A stretch of 64,000 nt of DNA from positions 682,001 to 746,000 of the forward strand of contig CAWEGV010000011.1 in NCBI GenBank assembly GCA_963808615.1, given 5' to 3'. Origin of the DNA: Palsa-504 sp963808615 (GTDB lineage Bacteria; Actinomycetota; Actinomycetes; Streptosporangiales; Streptosporangiaceae). The notes beneath the pieces are model-generated. The model did no database searches and was not told the origin of the DNA. It worked only from the letters and a program-made list of their open reading frames with translations. Positions 34,908-42,449 of this stretch are shown here, piece after piece. The translations under genes and the position numbers were made by a program. Numbering within the stretch: position 1 is the first letter of the stretch; each line of letters starts with the position of its first letter.

Positions 34908-34987
34908 AGCCCGGGTCATCCAGTCTCGCTATCCCGAGCCCGGGTCATCCAGTCTCGCTATCCCGAGCCCGGGTCATCCAGTCTCGG
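34908..34987. repeat. 29-bp tandem repeat, nearly three copies
   Basis: Unit agcccgggtcatccagtctcgctatcccg; two full copies and a third that changes after cagtctcg. It lies between icmA and the convergent vapC gene and contains no hairpin long enough to call a terminator. Confidence 0.88.
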
Positions 34988-35003
34988 TTATTCCATTATC
35001 GGA

Positions 35004-35396
35004 CTATCCGGGACTGGCGACCGGGAGCCCGGCGGCGGCGGCCGCGGCGAGCAGCGGCTCGTCGTAGGCCACGAACGCGGCCAGGTCCCGCTTCAGCACC
35101 AGCGCGGAGGCCAGGTGGATGGCTTGGCCCGCGCTCAGCGCCTGCGGAGGCAGCGTGGCGGAGGTATCGAGCACGTCGGCGGTCAGGGCCACCTTGGCGA
35201 TGCGCTTGATCACCCGGTAACTGCGCGGCAGCGCGCCGGGCTCGGCGCGCCAGACCGCCCGCGGCACCTCCGCCCGGTGCAGCACGCTGGAGACCAGCGG
35301 CTGGTCGGCCCGGTCCGCCAGCCACCGCGCCAGCGCGGCCGATTCGGGCTCGGTCAGGGCCAGCTTGACCAGGGCCGAGGAATCGAGGTAGATCAT
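35004..35396 (-). CDS. PIN-domain toxin, VapC family
   Basis: 130 residues. Acidic metal-binding residues are in MIYLDSSALVKLALTEPE (first Asp and Glu), HRAEVPRAVWR and GQAIHLASALVLKRDLAAFVAYDEPLL (last Asp), the PIN pattern. VapC toxins are Mg2+-dependent RNases that cut tRNA or rRNA. Its ATG overlaps the stop of the antitoxin gene by four bases (ATGA at 35393-35396), the normal toxin-antitoxin layout. Confidence 0.88.
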   Translation of the reverse strand: MIYLDSSALVKLALTEPESAALARWLADRADQPLVSSVLHRAEVPRAVWRAEPGALPRSYRVIKRIAKVALTADVLDTSATLPPQALSAGQAIHLASALVLKRDLAAFVAYDEPLLAAAAAAGLPVASPG

Positions 35397-35848
35397 CGTT
35401 TCCCCTGCCGCCGGATCCGGCTCTGGCCGCCCGCAGCAGACCCGCCCGCAGCAGACCCGGCCGCCGCGGACCCGGCGGGCGAGGCCGGGTACGGCTCGAT
35501 GTCGCCGATCCCGCCTGGTTCCTCGGCCGCCTCCACGATCCCGGCCGCGATCAGCCGTTCCAGCGGGCTGCCCAGCTCCTTGACCGGGACCAGCCGGGCG
35601 ACCAGGCGGCCCCGGTTGGTGATGTCCACCGTGTAGCCCTGCTCGGCCAGGTCGACGTAGACGCTGGCGTGCTGGCGCAACTCCCTGATCCCGATGCGCC
35701 TCCTCGCGGGGGCCCGGGGGGCCGCCTCCGCGCGTGAGGCCGGCCTGCCGGGTTCACGGGTCCGGACCGCCCGGGCCGGCGAACCTCCGGTCCGGCGTGC
35801 GGCGCTCACCGGCAGCGGTTCCCGCCCCTCCTCAGGCGTGTCACTCAT
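35393..35848 (-). CDS. Phd/YefM-type antitoxin partner of VapC
   Basis: 151 residues, longer than the usual 80-90. The Phd/YefM domain is in the middle: RIGIRELRQHASVYVDLAEQ then GYTVDITNRGRLVARLVPV, the DNA-binding fold, followed by a short toxin-binding helix (LERLIAAGIVEAAEE). Extra parts are a 55-residue Arg/Ala/Pro-rich N-terminus and a repeated Gly-Ser-Ala-Ala tail ending in a basic RIRRQGKR. The added tails are unusual and the C-terminal one is repeat-coded. The pair is likely autoregulated from the region 35849-35872, which is very short. Confidence 0.82.
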   Translation of the reverse strand: MSDTPEEGREPLPVSAARRTGGSPARAVRTREPGRPASRAEAAPRAPARRRIGIRELRQHASVYVDLAEQGYTVDITNRGRLVARLVPVKELGSPLERLIAAGIVEAAEEPGGIGDIEPYPASPAGSAAAGSAAGGSAAGGQSRIRRQGKR

Positions 35849-35872
35849 TGTGCAACCGTAGCACGGCACATG

Positions 35873-36778
35873 CTACCAGGCGGCTCGCTCGTCGAGCTGG
35901 CGCTGGGCCGCCGCCAGAACGCGGCCGACGTCGCGGCCGAACCTGACGTCGCAGGGATGACCGGTCTGCCCCGACCTCGCCTTCTGCGCGAGCTCGGTCA
36001 GGGCGATCCGCAGCGGCACCGCCGGATCGTCTGCGGGCGCAGGCACGTCCGCCTGCCCCGAGCCCCCCCAGATGTAGCCCTCGAAGCCCCGGGCGGCCTC
36101 GCCTCCGCTCTGGGTCACGGTCGCTACGCTGGACGGTCCGCCCTGGTGATGCAGGACGAAGTGGACCACGTCTTCCGGGCCCGCGTCGGCGGTCACCGAG
36201 GTCACCGGCCCGAGGACGGCCCATAGCAGCGAGACCACGTGCGGGCCGAGATCCCACAGGGCGCCACCCTTCTGACGGCGCCACGGAGTGTTGAACGGGC
36301 TGGATTCCACCAGTGACGATCCGAACCAGGCCGCGACGCCGCCGAGCCATCCGCCGCGCGCCGTGACATCGGCCAGCCACGCCCGCATCTGCGGCTGGAA
36401 CCTGAGGGTGAAGAACACCACCGACGCGACCCGGTTCTGCTCGGCCGCCTCGACCAGCTCGTCGGCGTCAGCTTCGGACAGCGCGATGGGCTTCTCGAGC
36501 AGCAGGTGCTTGCCGGCCCGGGCCGCCCGGGTGGCGATGGGCGCCTGCACGTCAGGCGGTACCGCGAACGCGACGCCGTCCACGGCGTCCAGGAACGTGG
36601 CCAGGTCCTCATGCGGGGTGGCGTGATAATCAGCCGCGAGTTCGGCCGCGGCCCTCGGGTTGCGGCCCCAGACCGCGGCCAGCTCGACGCCCTCGGTCGA
36701 GGCGAGCACCGGCGCGTGCGCGATGCGTGCCCAGTATCCGGTGCCGACCAGGCCGAACCTCAGCGGTGGTGATGTCAT
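35873..36778 (-). CDS. Gfo/Idh/MocA-family NAD(P)-dependent oxidoreductase
   Basis: 301 residues. The Rossmann half begins LRFGLVGTGYWARIAHAPVL (GxGxxA-type loop) and includes VAFAVPPDVQAP and the family EKP motif in GKHLLLEKPIALSEADAD, whose Lys is catalytic. The C-terminal half has GALWDLGPHVVSLLWAVLG with the conserved D-x-G-x-H (Asp and His at the active site). Such enzymes oxidise sugar or inositol hydroxyls. The end of the gene lies 24 bases before the antitoxin start on the same strand, and its start is overlapped by the YciI-like frame. Confidence 0.85.
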   Translation of the reverse strand: MTSPPLRFGLVGTGYWARIAHAPVLASTEGVELAAVWGRNPRAAAELAADYHATPHEDLATFLDAVDGVAFAVPPDVQAPIATRAARAGKHLLLEKPIALSEADADELVEAAEQNRVASVVFFTLRFQPQMRAWLADVTARGGWLGGVAAWFGSSLVESSPFNTPWRRQKGGALWDLGPHVVSLLWAVLGPVTSVTADAGPEDVVHFVLHHQGGPSSVATVTQSGGEAARGFEGYIWGGSGQADVPAPADDPAVPLRIALTELAQKARSGQTGHPCDVRFGRDVGRVLAAAQRQLDERAAW

Positions 36779-37229
36779 GGGCAGTCCCGTCGCGGCAGCT
36801 GGTGGCCAGAAGGCCAGGACGGACCAAGGCTACACACGACCCGGGTCGCGGGCCTGCGATGGCAGGCCAACGCCGGGTTCTCGCCGGGCCTGCGGGAGCC
36901 AGGCGCCGGCCGGCTAAGCGCGGCGTAACGGCTCGCGGCCAGGCCTGCATCATGACGTGCCACGGGCGGACGGTCACGGCGAGCAGCCCGGCCACCACGC
37001 TGGCGTCGTCCTCGGTTGCCAGCCGGGTCGCCGTGCCGAGCTGCCCGCTCCCCGGCAGCCGCAAGATGGTCATGCCCTCCCCGGCCGCGTCAGGCATCGG
37101 GCCGGCCGCGACCAGAAAACCCGCCTCGCGCATCCGGGCCAGGAACGCCATGTGCTCGGCGAATCGCGGGTCCTCGAACAAGGTCCCTACGGTCGGCGCG
37201 TGCCTGCGGATGGGCGGGACCGTGCTCAC
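36630..37229 (-). CDS. YciI-like protein with an abnormal C-terminal extension
   Basis: The first ~95 residues (VPPIRRHAPTVGTLFEDPRF, LVAAGPMPDAAGEGMTILRL, VAGLLAVTVRPWHVMMQA) match the small YciI dimeric alpha/beta-barrel family, with the conserved His and Asp positions. Family members stop about here, but this frame stays open for 100 more low-quality, Arg/Gly/Pro-rich residues and overlaps the next gene by 149 bases. Either a one-base change removed the stop or translation really runs on. The GTG start overlaps the ArsR stop (GTGA), so the two are coupled. Function of the domain is not well defined. Confidence 0.6.
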   Translation of the reverse strand: MSTVPPIRRHAPTVGTLFEDPRFAEHMAFLARMREAGFLVAAGPMPDAAGEGMTILRLPGSGQLGTATRLATEDDASVVAGLLAVTVRPWHVMMQAWPRAVTPRLAGRRLAPAGPARTRRWPAIAGPRPGSCVALVRPGLLATSCRDGTAHDITTAEVRPGRHRILGTHRARAGARLDRGRRAGRGLGPQPEGRGRTRG

Positions 37230-37588
37230 GGGCTGCTCCCTGACGCGCGTGCGGGCGGCTGGTGCCGCGGGGCTGGCAGGCCCAGGCGGGCGACCTCGGC
37301 CGCGTAGGCGGCCAGGACGGTATCCCAGGTCCGGGCCAGCCACTGCTGCGCGGCCGCCGTCCCGTCCGGGGCCAGCATGTACAGGTTGCGGGTGCCGGCG
37401 CTGCGGTGCTCGATCAGCCCCGCGTGGCTCAGCACTCGCAGGTGCTTGCTCACCGCAGGGCGGCCCACAGGCAGCCGCTCGGCGAGCTGCCCCACCGGCG
37501 TCGGTCCCTCGTGCAACAGCTCGAGGATGCGGCGGCGCACCGGCTCGCCCAGCGCGTCAAACACGGCATCAGCAGATTGGTTACTCAT
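37226..37588 (-). CDS. ArsR-family transcriptional regulator
   Basis: 120 residues. A winged helix-turn-helix covers almost the whole protein: DALGEPVRRRILELLHEG, VGQLAERLPVGRPAVSKHLR, VLSHAGLIEHRSAGTRNLYM. No CxC metal-binding motif, so it belongs to the non-metal (SdpR/YciI-coupled) type. In many actinobacteria such regulators sit directly before a SRPBCC or YciI gene, as here. ATG at 37588; a TTG two codons upstream is less likely. Confidence 0.85.
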   Translation of the reverse strand: MSNQSADAVFDALGEPVRRRILELLHEGPTPVGQLAERLPVGRPAVSKHLRVLSHAGLIEHRSAGTRNLYMLAPDGTAAAQQWLARTWDTVLAAYAAEVARLGLPAPRHQPPARASGSSP

Positions 37589-37653
37589 AGGCAACGGTTA
37601 CTCTAGAGCAACCAATGGCGCGCGCACAAGACATGCGCCAAGAAGGGCGGCAG

Positions 37654-37737
37654 CACTGCCGCCAGCGGCCGGGCCGCACTGCCGCCAGCGGCCGGGCCGC
37701 ACTGCCGCCAGCGGCCGGGCCGCACTGCCGCCAGCGG
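37654..37737. repeat. 23-bp tandem repeat, three full copies plus part
   Basis: Unit cactgccgccagcggccgggccg, with perfect copies. It fills the gap between the ArsR gene and the CbbX-type gene. The repeat leaves open frames in several phases, which I do not regard as genes. Confidence 0.9.
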
Positions 37738-37988
37738 AGGGGCAGCATGGCACGTTCGCGGTGCCCGGCGGCCCGTATCTGCCCGCCGCCGCCTGCTGGC
37801 CGCCGTCATGGCCCGGGCCTGGCCGCGGGCCATCGCTTTGACCAGCCTTGATCGCCTGGTTAGGCTTCTTGATCATGCAGCGCCGCCGGAGCAATGGGCC
37901 GACGAGCCCGCCGGCCTCGTCCGCGAGCGGTGCCCGGCGGCCCGGTTCGGAGCCCGGAGGGACCTCCCGCGCCAGGCGGTTCCCGGGT

Positions 37989-38912
37989 ATGCGGAGCAAG
38001 CAGGACGGGCTGCTGAGCCCGGACGCCAGGGTTACGCTGGCCGCCGAGCGCCAGGCGTCGGGCGTGGATGAGGTCTTCGAGGCCCTGGATCGTGAACTGG
38101 TCGGCTTGATACCGGTGAAGCAGAAGGTCGAGGAGATCGCGGCGCTGCTGATGGTGGACCGGGTCCGGCAGAGGTTCGGCCTGGAGGCTCCGCGGCCGAA
38201 CCTGCACATGTGCTTCACCGGGCCTCCGGGCACCGGCAAGACCACCGTGGCGCTGCGCATGGCGGACCTGCTGCACCGGCTCGGCTACCTGGAGAGCGGC
38301 CACCTGGTGCACGCGATGCGAGATGACCTGGTCGGCGAGTTCATCGGGCATACCGCGCCGAAGACCAAGCGGATTCTCGAGCAGGCCATGGGCGGTGTGC
38401 TGTTCATCGACGAGGCGTATTACCTGTACCGGGCCGAGGACTCCAAGGATTACGGCCAGGAAGCGATCGAGATCCTGCTCCAGGTGATGGAGAACGACCG
38501 GGACAAGATCGTGGTCATCCTCGCCGGCTACCAGGACCGCATGGAGCACTTCTTCGGGTCGAACCCGGGGATGAGCTCACGGATCGCTCATCACCTCGAT
38601 TTCGCCCCGTACGGGGTGGACGAGCTGATGGCCATCTCCCAGGTGATGCTGGAACAGGCCAAGTACTACTTGTCCGACGAGGCGCAGGGCGTGTTCCGCG
38701 ACTACCTCATCCGCCGGATGAAGCAGCCTCGCTTCGCCTACGCGCGCAGCGTCCGCAACGAGCTCGAACGGTCCAGGCTCCGGCATGCGCACCGCCTGGC
38801 CACCGACCTGGATCGCCACTGCAGCCGGGACGATCTCATGCGCATCGAGCCGTCGGACATCCTGGCCAGCGAGGTCTTCTCCCCGGCCGTGATTCCGGAC
38901 CCGGCCGGGTAG
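37989..38912 (+). CDS. cbbX: CbbX-type AAA+ ATPase (red-type Rubisco activase family), orphan
   Basis: About 307 residues, the usual CbbX length. Walker A is FTGPPGTGKTTVALRMADLL; Walker B is GGVLFIDEAYYLYRAED; arginine fingers lie after SNPGMSSRIAHHLDF; and ARSVRNELERSRLRHAHRL is the sensor-2 helix. Between these, DLVGEFIGHTAPKTK and DYGQEAIEILLQVMEN match proteobacterial CbbX almost word for word (from memory). The pore-loop aromatic is Phe (EFIG) rather than Tyr. CbbX pulls inhibitory sugar phosphates out of red-type Rubisco; no cbbL or cbbS is present in the window. The ATG at 37989 is uncertain; an earlier start at 37875 would add a disordered stretch. Confidence 0.8.
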   Translation: MRSKQDGLLSPDARVTLAAERQASGVDEVFEALDRELVGLIPVKQKVEEIAALLMVDRVRQRFGLEAPRPNLHMCFTGPPGTGKTTVALRMADLLHRLGYLESGHLVHAMRDDLVGEFIGHTAPKTKRILEQAMGGVLFIDEAYYLYRAEDSKDYGQEAIEILLQVMENDRDKIVVILAGYQDRMEHFFGSNPGMSSRIAHHLDFAPYGVDELMAISQVMLEQAKYYLSDEAQGVFRDYLIRRMKQPRFAYARSVRNELERSRLRHAHRLATDLDRHCSRDDLMRIEPSDILASEVFSPAVIPDPAG

Positions 38913-38935
38913 CACGCCCCGTAGGCCGGGCACAC

Positions 38936-39580
38936 GAGGCCGAGACTCAGGCGGCCGCGCTGGCTGAACGGGCCAGGATCGCCCGTGATATTCACGATGT
39001 ACTCGCCCACTCCCTCGCGGCGGTGTCGGTGAACCTGCAGGCCGCCGAGGGACTGCTGGCCGCGAACACGCTGCCCGCGGAAGACCGCGAACTGGCCAAG
39101 GCGATCGAGTGCATCGAACGGGCCGGGACCTGGACCCGGGAGGGCATGGCGGCGGCCCGCCAGGCGGTCGTGGCCCTGCGGGCCGACGCGGTGCCGCTGC
39201 CCGATCAGCTGTCCTCGCTGGCCGGCGAGTATCGCACGGTAGGCGACCAGGCCGTGGACTTCGCGATCACCGGCGAGGTGCGGCCGGTGTCCGGTGAGGC
39301 CAGCCTGGCTGCGTACCGCACGGCCCAGGAGGCGCTGACCAACGCGCGCAAGCACTCGCCCGGCCAGCCCGTCACGCTCCGCCTCGGCTTCGAGCCGAAA
39401 CAGATCACGGTCGACGTCGTTAACCCGCTGCCGCCCCGGCGCGTTCAGGGGCCACTCGCTGACACCGGCGCTGGCTACGGGCTCACCGGCTTGCGCGAAC
39501 GCGCGGCGCTGGCCGGCGGTACCCTCAAGGCGGGGCCGACTGCGGGCAACTGGCAGGTCAGCCTCAGGATTCCGGCATGA
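38936..39580 (+). pseudogene. Headless NarL-type sensor histidine kinase
   Basis: The reading frame has a full HisKA_3 dimerisation helix (ARIARDIHDVLAHSLAAVSV, phospho-acceptor His at 38993-38995) and an ATPase domain (AYRTAQEALTNARKHSPGQP, GYGLTGLRERAALAGG). No sensor or membrane part is encoded, and there is no ATG, GTG or TTG before 39023, which lies after the His. The frame runs back into the end of cbbX. So either a CTG start is used (for example at about 38960) or this is a 5'-truncated remnant. The response regulator gene overlaps its stop (ATGA) and is intact. Confidence 0.75.
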
Positions 39581-40275
39581 ACGAGCACCCGGAACCGGTG
39601 ACCGTGGTCGTCGCGGATGACCAGTCCGCCGTACGCGAGGGCCTGGTGCTGCTGCTGGGCACGCTGCCGGGAATCGCCGTGGTCGGCCAGGCGGAGGACG
39701 GCGAGGTCGTAGCCGACGTCGTGGCCGCCACCGGCCCCCACGTGGTGCTGATGGACCTCAACATGCCGCGCTGCGACGGGGTGGAGGCGACGCGACGCAT
39801 CCGGGCCGATTATCCGCGAACGCAGGTGGTGGTGCTGACCACCTACTCCCATGACGAGTCCATCATCGGCGCGCTGCAGGCCGGCGCCCTCGGCTACCTG
39901 ACCAAGGACGCGACCAGGGCCGAGATCGGCCGGGCCGTGCAGGCCGCAGCGGCCGGCCAGGCCGTGCTGGATCCGGGGGTGCAGCAGCGGCTGCTGTCGG
40001 CGGCCGTGCGCGCGCCCGCCGCACCGCCAGACGGCGGCGAAACCGACCTGACCCCCAGGGAGTCCGACGTGCTGCGCCTGATCGCGGCGGGCAGATCCAA
40101 CCGGGAGATCGCCCGCGCGCTGTTCGTCAGCGAGGCGACGGTCAAGACGCACATCAACCGGATCTTCGCCAAGACGGGCTCGCGGGACCGCATGCAGGCC
40201 ATGCGCTACGCCTACACGCACGGTTTCGCCGACCCGGCCAGCCAGGCCGCACCGCGGCCCGATGCTCCGCGGTGA
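39577..40275 (+). CDS. NarL/FixJ-family response regulator (LuxR-type HTH)
   Basis: 232 residues. Receiver domain: acidic pair in VTVVVADDQSAVREGLVLLL, phospho-acceptor Asp in HVVLMDLNMPRCDGVEATR, Thr in VVVLTTYSHDES and Lys in GYLTKDATRAE. C-terminal LuxR helix-turn-helix: LTPRESDVLRLIAAGRSNRE, IARALFVSEATVKTHINRIF. All key residues are present. Its cognate kinase would be the product just upstream, which lacks its sensor half, so the regulator may now depend on another kinase. Confidence 0.9.
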   Translation: MNEHPEPVTVVVADDQSAVREGLVLLLGTLPGIAVVGQAEDGEVVADVVAATGPHVVLMDLNMPRCDGVEATRRIRADYPRTQVVVLTTYSHDESIIGALQAGALGYLTKDATRAEIGRAVQAAAAGQAVLDPGVQQRLLSAAVRAPAAPPDGGETDLTPRESDVLRLIAAGRSNREIARALFVSEATVKTHINRIFAKTGSRDRMQAMRYAYTHGFADPASQAAPRPDAPR

Positions 40276-40360
40276 CCGGGGACCCCGCCCGGTCCACGAC
40301 CCGTAGCGGGCCAGGGGAGGCCAGGATCGAACTGCCGCCGGCATGCGGCAGGATGGAATC

Positions 40361-41395
40361 ATGCAGCCGCGAGACTTTTCGCTCTATGGGGCCGTCGATC
40401 TGGGCGCGCGGCAGGTGGCCGCGCAGCGCAGGCAACAGGCGGGCCAGTCCGGCGAATCCGCCCCAGCCGGTAGCGGATCCGTGATCGAGGTTACCGAGCA
40501 GACCTTCAACACCGACGTTGTCGAGCGGTCCCGGACCACGCCAGTGATCGTCGACCTCTGGGCCGAGTGGTGCGGGCCGTGTCAGCAACTCAGCCCGGTG
40601 CTCGAGAAGCTCGCCACCGAGGCGGACGGCCAGTGGATCCTGGCCAAGGTCGACGTCGACGCGAACCCTCAGCTGAGCGCGGCGCTGCAGGTGCAAAGCA
40701 TCCCTATGGTGGTGGCGGTCATCGGCGGCCAGTTGGTGGACGGGTTCCTCGGCGCGATGCCCGAGGCCCAGGTCCGCCAGTGGATCGGCCAGGTTCTCGC
40801 GGTCGCCGAGCAGATGGGCCTGCAGATAGCCGACGGTTCGGGGGGTGCGGCCGAGGACGACGCGCCAGGCGGAGGCGCCCAGGACAGCCCCCGCGGACCC
40901 CAGGCTGCCGGTGATGGCCGTCCGGGTGCCGCCGACGTCGGCTCCGCCCGCCCCCCCGGCGGATACGGCGACGCGGGCCAGATGCCGCCCGCCTACGCCG
41001 AGGCCCGCGAGGCCATGGAACGCGGCGACCTGGACGCCGCGGCCGAGGCCTTCGAGGAAGAACTGGCGGCCTCGCCCGGCGATCCGGTGGCCAAGACCGG
41101 CCTGGCCCAGGTCAATCTGCTCCGCCGGGTCAGCTCCTACGATCAGGCTCGCTCCCGCAGTGAAGCGGCCGAGCATCCGGCCGATGTCACCGCGCAGATC
41201 CGGGTCGCCGACATGGACCTGGCGTCAGGGCGGATCGAGGAGGCGTTCGACCGGCTGCTCGGGGTGGTCCGGCGCACCTCAGGCGAGGACCGGGACCAGG
41301 CCCGCGCGCACCTGGTCGACTTGTTCGACATCTTCCCGCCCAGGGATCCCCGCGTGACGAGGGCTCGTTCCGCGCTGTCCGCCCTGCTGTTCTGA
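40361..41395 (+). CDS. Thioredoxin-fold protein with TPR-like C-terminal half (CnoX/YbbN type)
   Basis: 344 residues. The thioredoxin domain lies at about 45-150 with the active site DLWAEWCGPCQQLSPVLEKL, the cis-Pro in QVQSIPMVVAV. A Gly/Ala/Pro-rich linker (150-215) leads to helical repeats (AMERGDLDAAAEAFEEELAA, NLLRRVSSYDQARSRSEAAE, LASGRIEEAFDRLLGVVRRT). E. coli YbbN/CnoX has the same layout and protects proteins from over-oxidation with GroEL (established there), although its site is SxxC, whereas here both Cys are present. ATG at 40361. Confidence 0.83.
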   Translation: MQPRDFSLYGAVDLGARQVAAQRRQQAGQSGESAPAGSGSVIEVTEQTFNTDVVERSRTTPVIVDLWAEWCGPCQQLSPVLEKLATEADGQWILAKVDVDANPQLSAALQVQSIPMVVAVIGGQLVDGFLGAMPEAQVRQWIGQVLAVAEQMGLQIADGSGGAAEDDAPGGGAQDSPRGPQAAGDGRPGAADVGSARPPGGYGDAGQMPPAYAEAREAMERGDLDAAAEAFEEELAASPGDPVAKTGLAQVNLLRRVSSYDQARSRSEAAEHPADVTAQIRVADMDLASGRIEEAFDRLLGVVRRTSGEDRDQARAHLVDLFDIFPPRDPRVTRARSALSALLF

Positions 41396-41450
41396 CCGTC
41401 GTCGGCGGCGCAAGCGAACCCGGCGGGCGCATGCTAGGTAGTGGTTGTGG

Positions 41451-41478
41451 CAACGCATACCGAAATCGGTATGCGTTG
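41451..41478. promoter_or_regulatory. 28-bp perfect palindrome, probable operator
   Basis: caacgcataccga-aa-tcggtatgcgttg: 13-bp arms with a 2-base centre, too tight for a stable RNA loop and so more like a protein-binding site. A weaker related sequence (ggtaccggtatgca) lies about 50 bases downstream. The nearest downstream gene is hsp20 at 41890. Confidence 0.6.
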
Positions 41479-41671
41479 TAGCATTCGCTACCTCCGTGCG
41501 AGCGACCAGACGCCCGGCGTTGGGTACCGGTATGCACTATGGCACCCGCAGGCATCACCCCACCCGCTGGCGTCCTGCCCGGCTAGTGCGCACATCCTCG
41601 ACCTCATCAGAACAAACCTGCAGGTCAACGTTTCAAGGTTTGCAGAAGCCCACGGTCGTGATCAAAGTCGG

Positions 41672-41730
41672 GTTGTGGCCGCCCGTCGTCGGCGTACGCC
41701 AGTTGTGGCCGCCCGTCGTCGGCGTACGCC
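41672..41730. repeat. 30-bp direct tandem repeat, two copies
   Basis: Two exact copies of gttgtggccgcccgtcgtcg plus ggcgtacgcc-type tail, with one extra base between. Part of the non-coding region upstream of hsp20. Confidence 0.88.
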
Positions 41731-41889
41731 CGCCGCTGAGGCCGTGGCCGTCCCGCTTCTCAGGCACCGCAGACATCGCGCTCAGGCATGATGGAATATA
41801 TAAATCAAGTTATAAGTTTCCTTCTAACGGAGGATGAAGACAGGGATCCCTGCGACGTCCTCTAGAAAACCTTCGGAGGTGAAGCAAGG

Positions 41890-42320
41890 ATGTACATGAC
41901 AACTTTTGACCCGTTCGCCGCGACCTGCAGCGCCAGTTCGACCGGCTGACCAGGCACGGGTTCGGCCAGTCCACGGTCATGCCCCTGGACGGCGTGCGCC
42001 GCGACGGCGACGTGCTGCTCCGGTTCGACGTCCCCGGTATCGACCCCGACTCGATCGAGGTCACCGTGGACCGCGGTGTCCTGACCGTCAGCGTCAAGCG
42101 GCAGGAGGAGCTCACCGAGAACGACAAGTTCTTCGTGCACGAGCGCAGCATGGGTACGTTCACGCGCCGCCTGTACCTGTCCAAGAACCTGAACGCCGAC
42201 GCCGTCGAGGCCGCCTATCACAATGGCGTCCTCGAGGTCCGGATCCCGGTCCTGGAGCAGGCCAAGCCGCGCAAGGTGGAGGTCCGCCAGGGCGACACCC
42301 AGGACGAGCTCGCTGCCTGA
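41890..42320 (+). pseudogene. Small heat-shock protein (Hsp20/alpha-crystallin), frameshifted near the start
   Basis: The natural start at 41890 (GGAGGT eleven bases upstream) reads MYMTTFDPFAA and then runs to a stop. The continuing homology (RDLQRQFDRLTRHGFGQSTV onward) is one base out of phase from about 41921. The alpha-crystallin domain is intact: VLLRFDVPGIDPDSIEVTVD, GVLTVSVKRQEELTENDKFF, and the GVLEVRIPVLEQ end strand with its I-P-V motif. The total is 3n+2, so one base is missing. A shorter protein could start at the ATG at 41979, losing about 30 N-terminal residues that help oligomerise. Hsp20 holds unfolded proteins without ATP. A terminator and an HspR-like gene follow. Confidence 0.75.
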
Positions 42321-42352
42321 CCAGTTTCGGCAGCGGCTTGCTGATGATGACC

Positions 42353-42390
42353 AGCGGCCGGCGGGCGCGGATGCGCCCGCCGGCCGCTTT
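42353..42390 (+). terminator. Strong hairpin after hsp20
   Basis: A perfect 16-bp stem (agcggccggcgggcgc / gcgcccgccggccgct) with GGAT loop and a short TTT tail, 33 bases after the hsp20 stop. Confidence 0.85.
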
Positions 42391-42449
42391 CCATCTGGGC
42401 CATCATCGCGGGCCCGCACTGGGTCACTAGCATCAGAGGAGGGAACGCC

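Larger units (their letters stand above)
41396..41889. other. Long non-coding region upstream of hsp20
   Basis: About 490 bases. It holds the 28-bp palindrome, the 30-bp tandem repeat and, at about 41788-41835, an AT-rich strip (gaatatataaatcaagttataag) that is the best promoter candidate in the window. A 12-bp palindrome, cagggatccctg, occurs at about 41839. I did not find the HAIR element (CTTGAGT-N7-ACTCAAG). Confidence 0.55.

Noticed and set aside
34908..34987. CRISPR-like array
   Set aside because: The 29-bp units are directly head to tail with no spacers, so it is a plain tandem repeat. The same holds for the arrays at 4351, 24689, 37654 and 41672.
34689..35636. Long plus-strand open frame running past the mutase stop through the repeats and over the toxin-antitoxin genes
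   Set aside because: Its sequence is low complexity and mirrors coding sequence of the reverse-strand pair.
37598..38260. Reverse-strand open frames through the 23-bp repeat region
   Set aside because: The frames are open only because the repeat lacks stops; translations are Arg/Pro/Ala repeats with no ribosome site.
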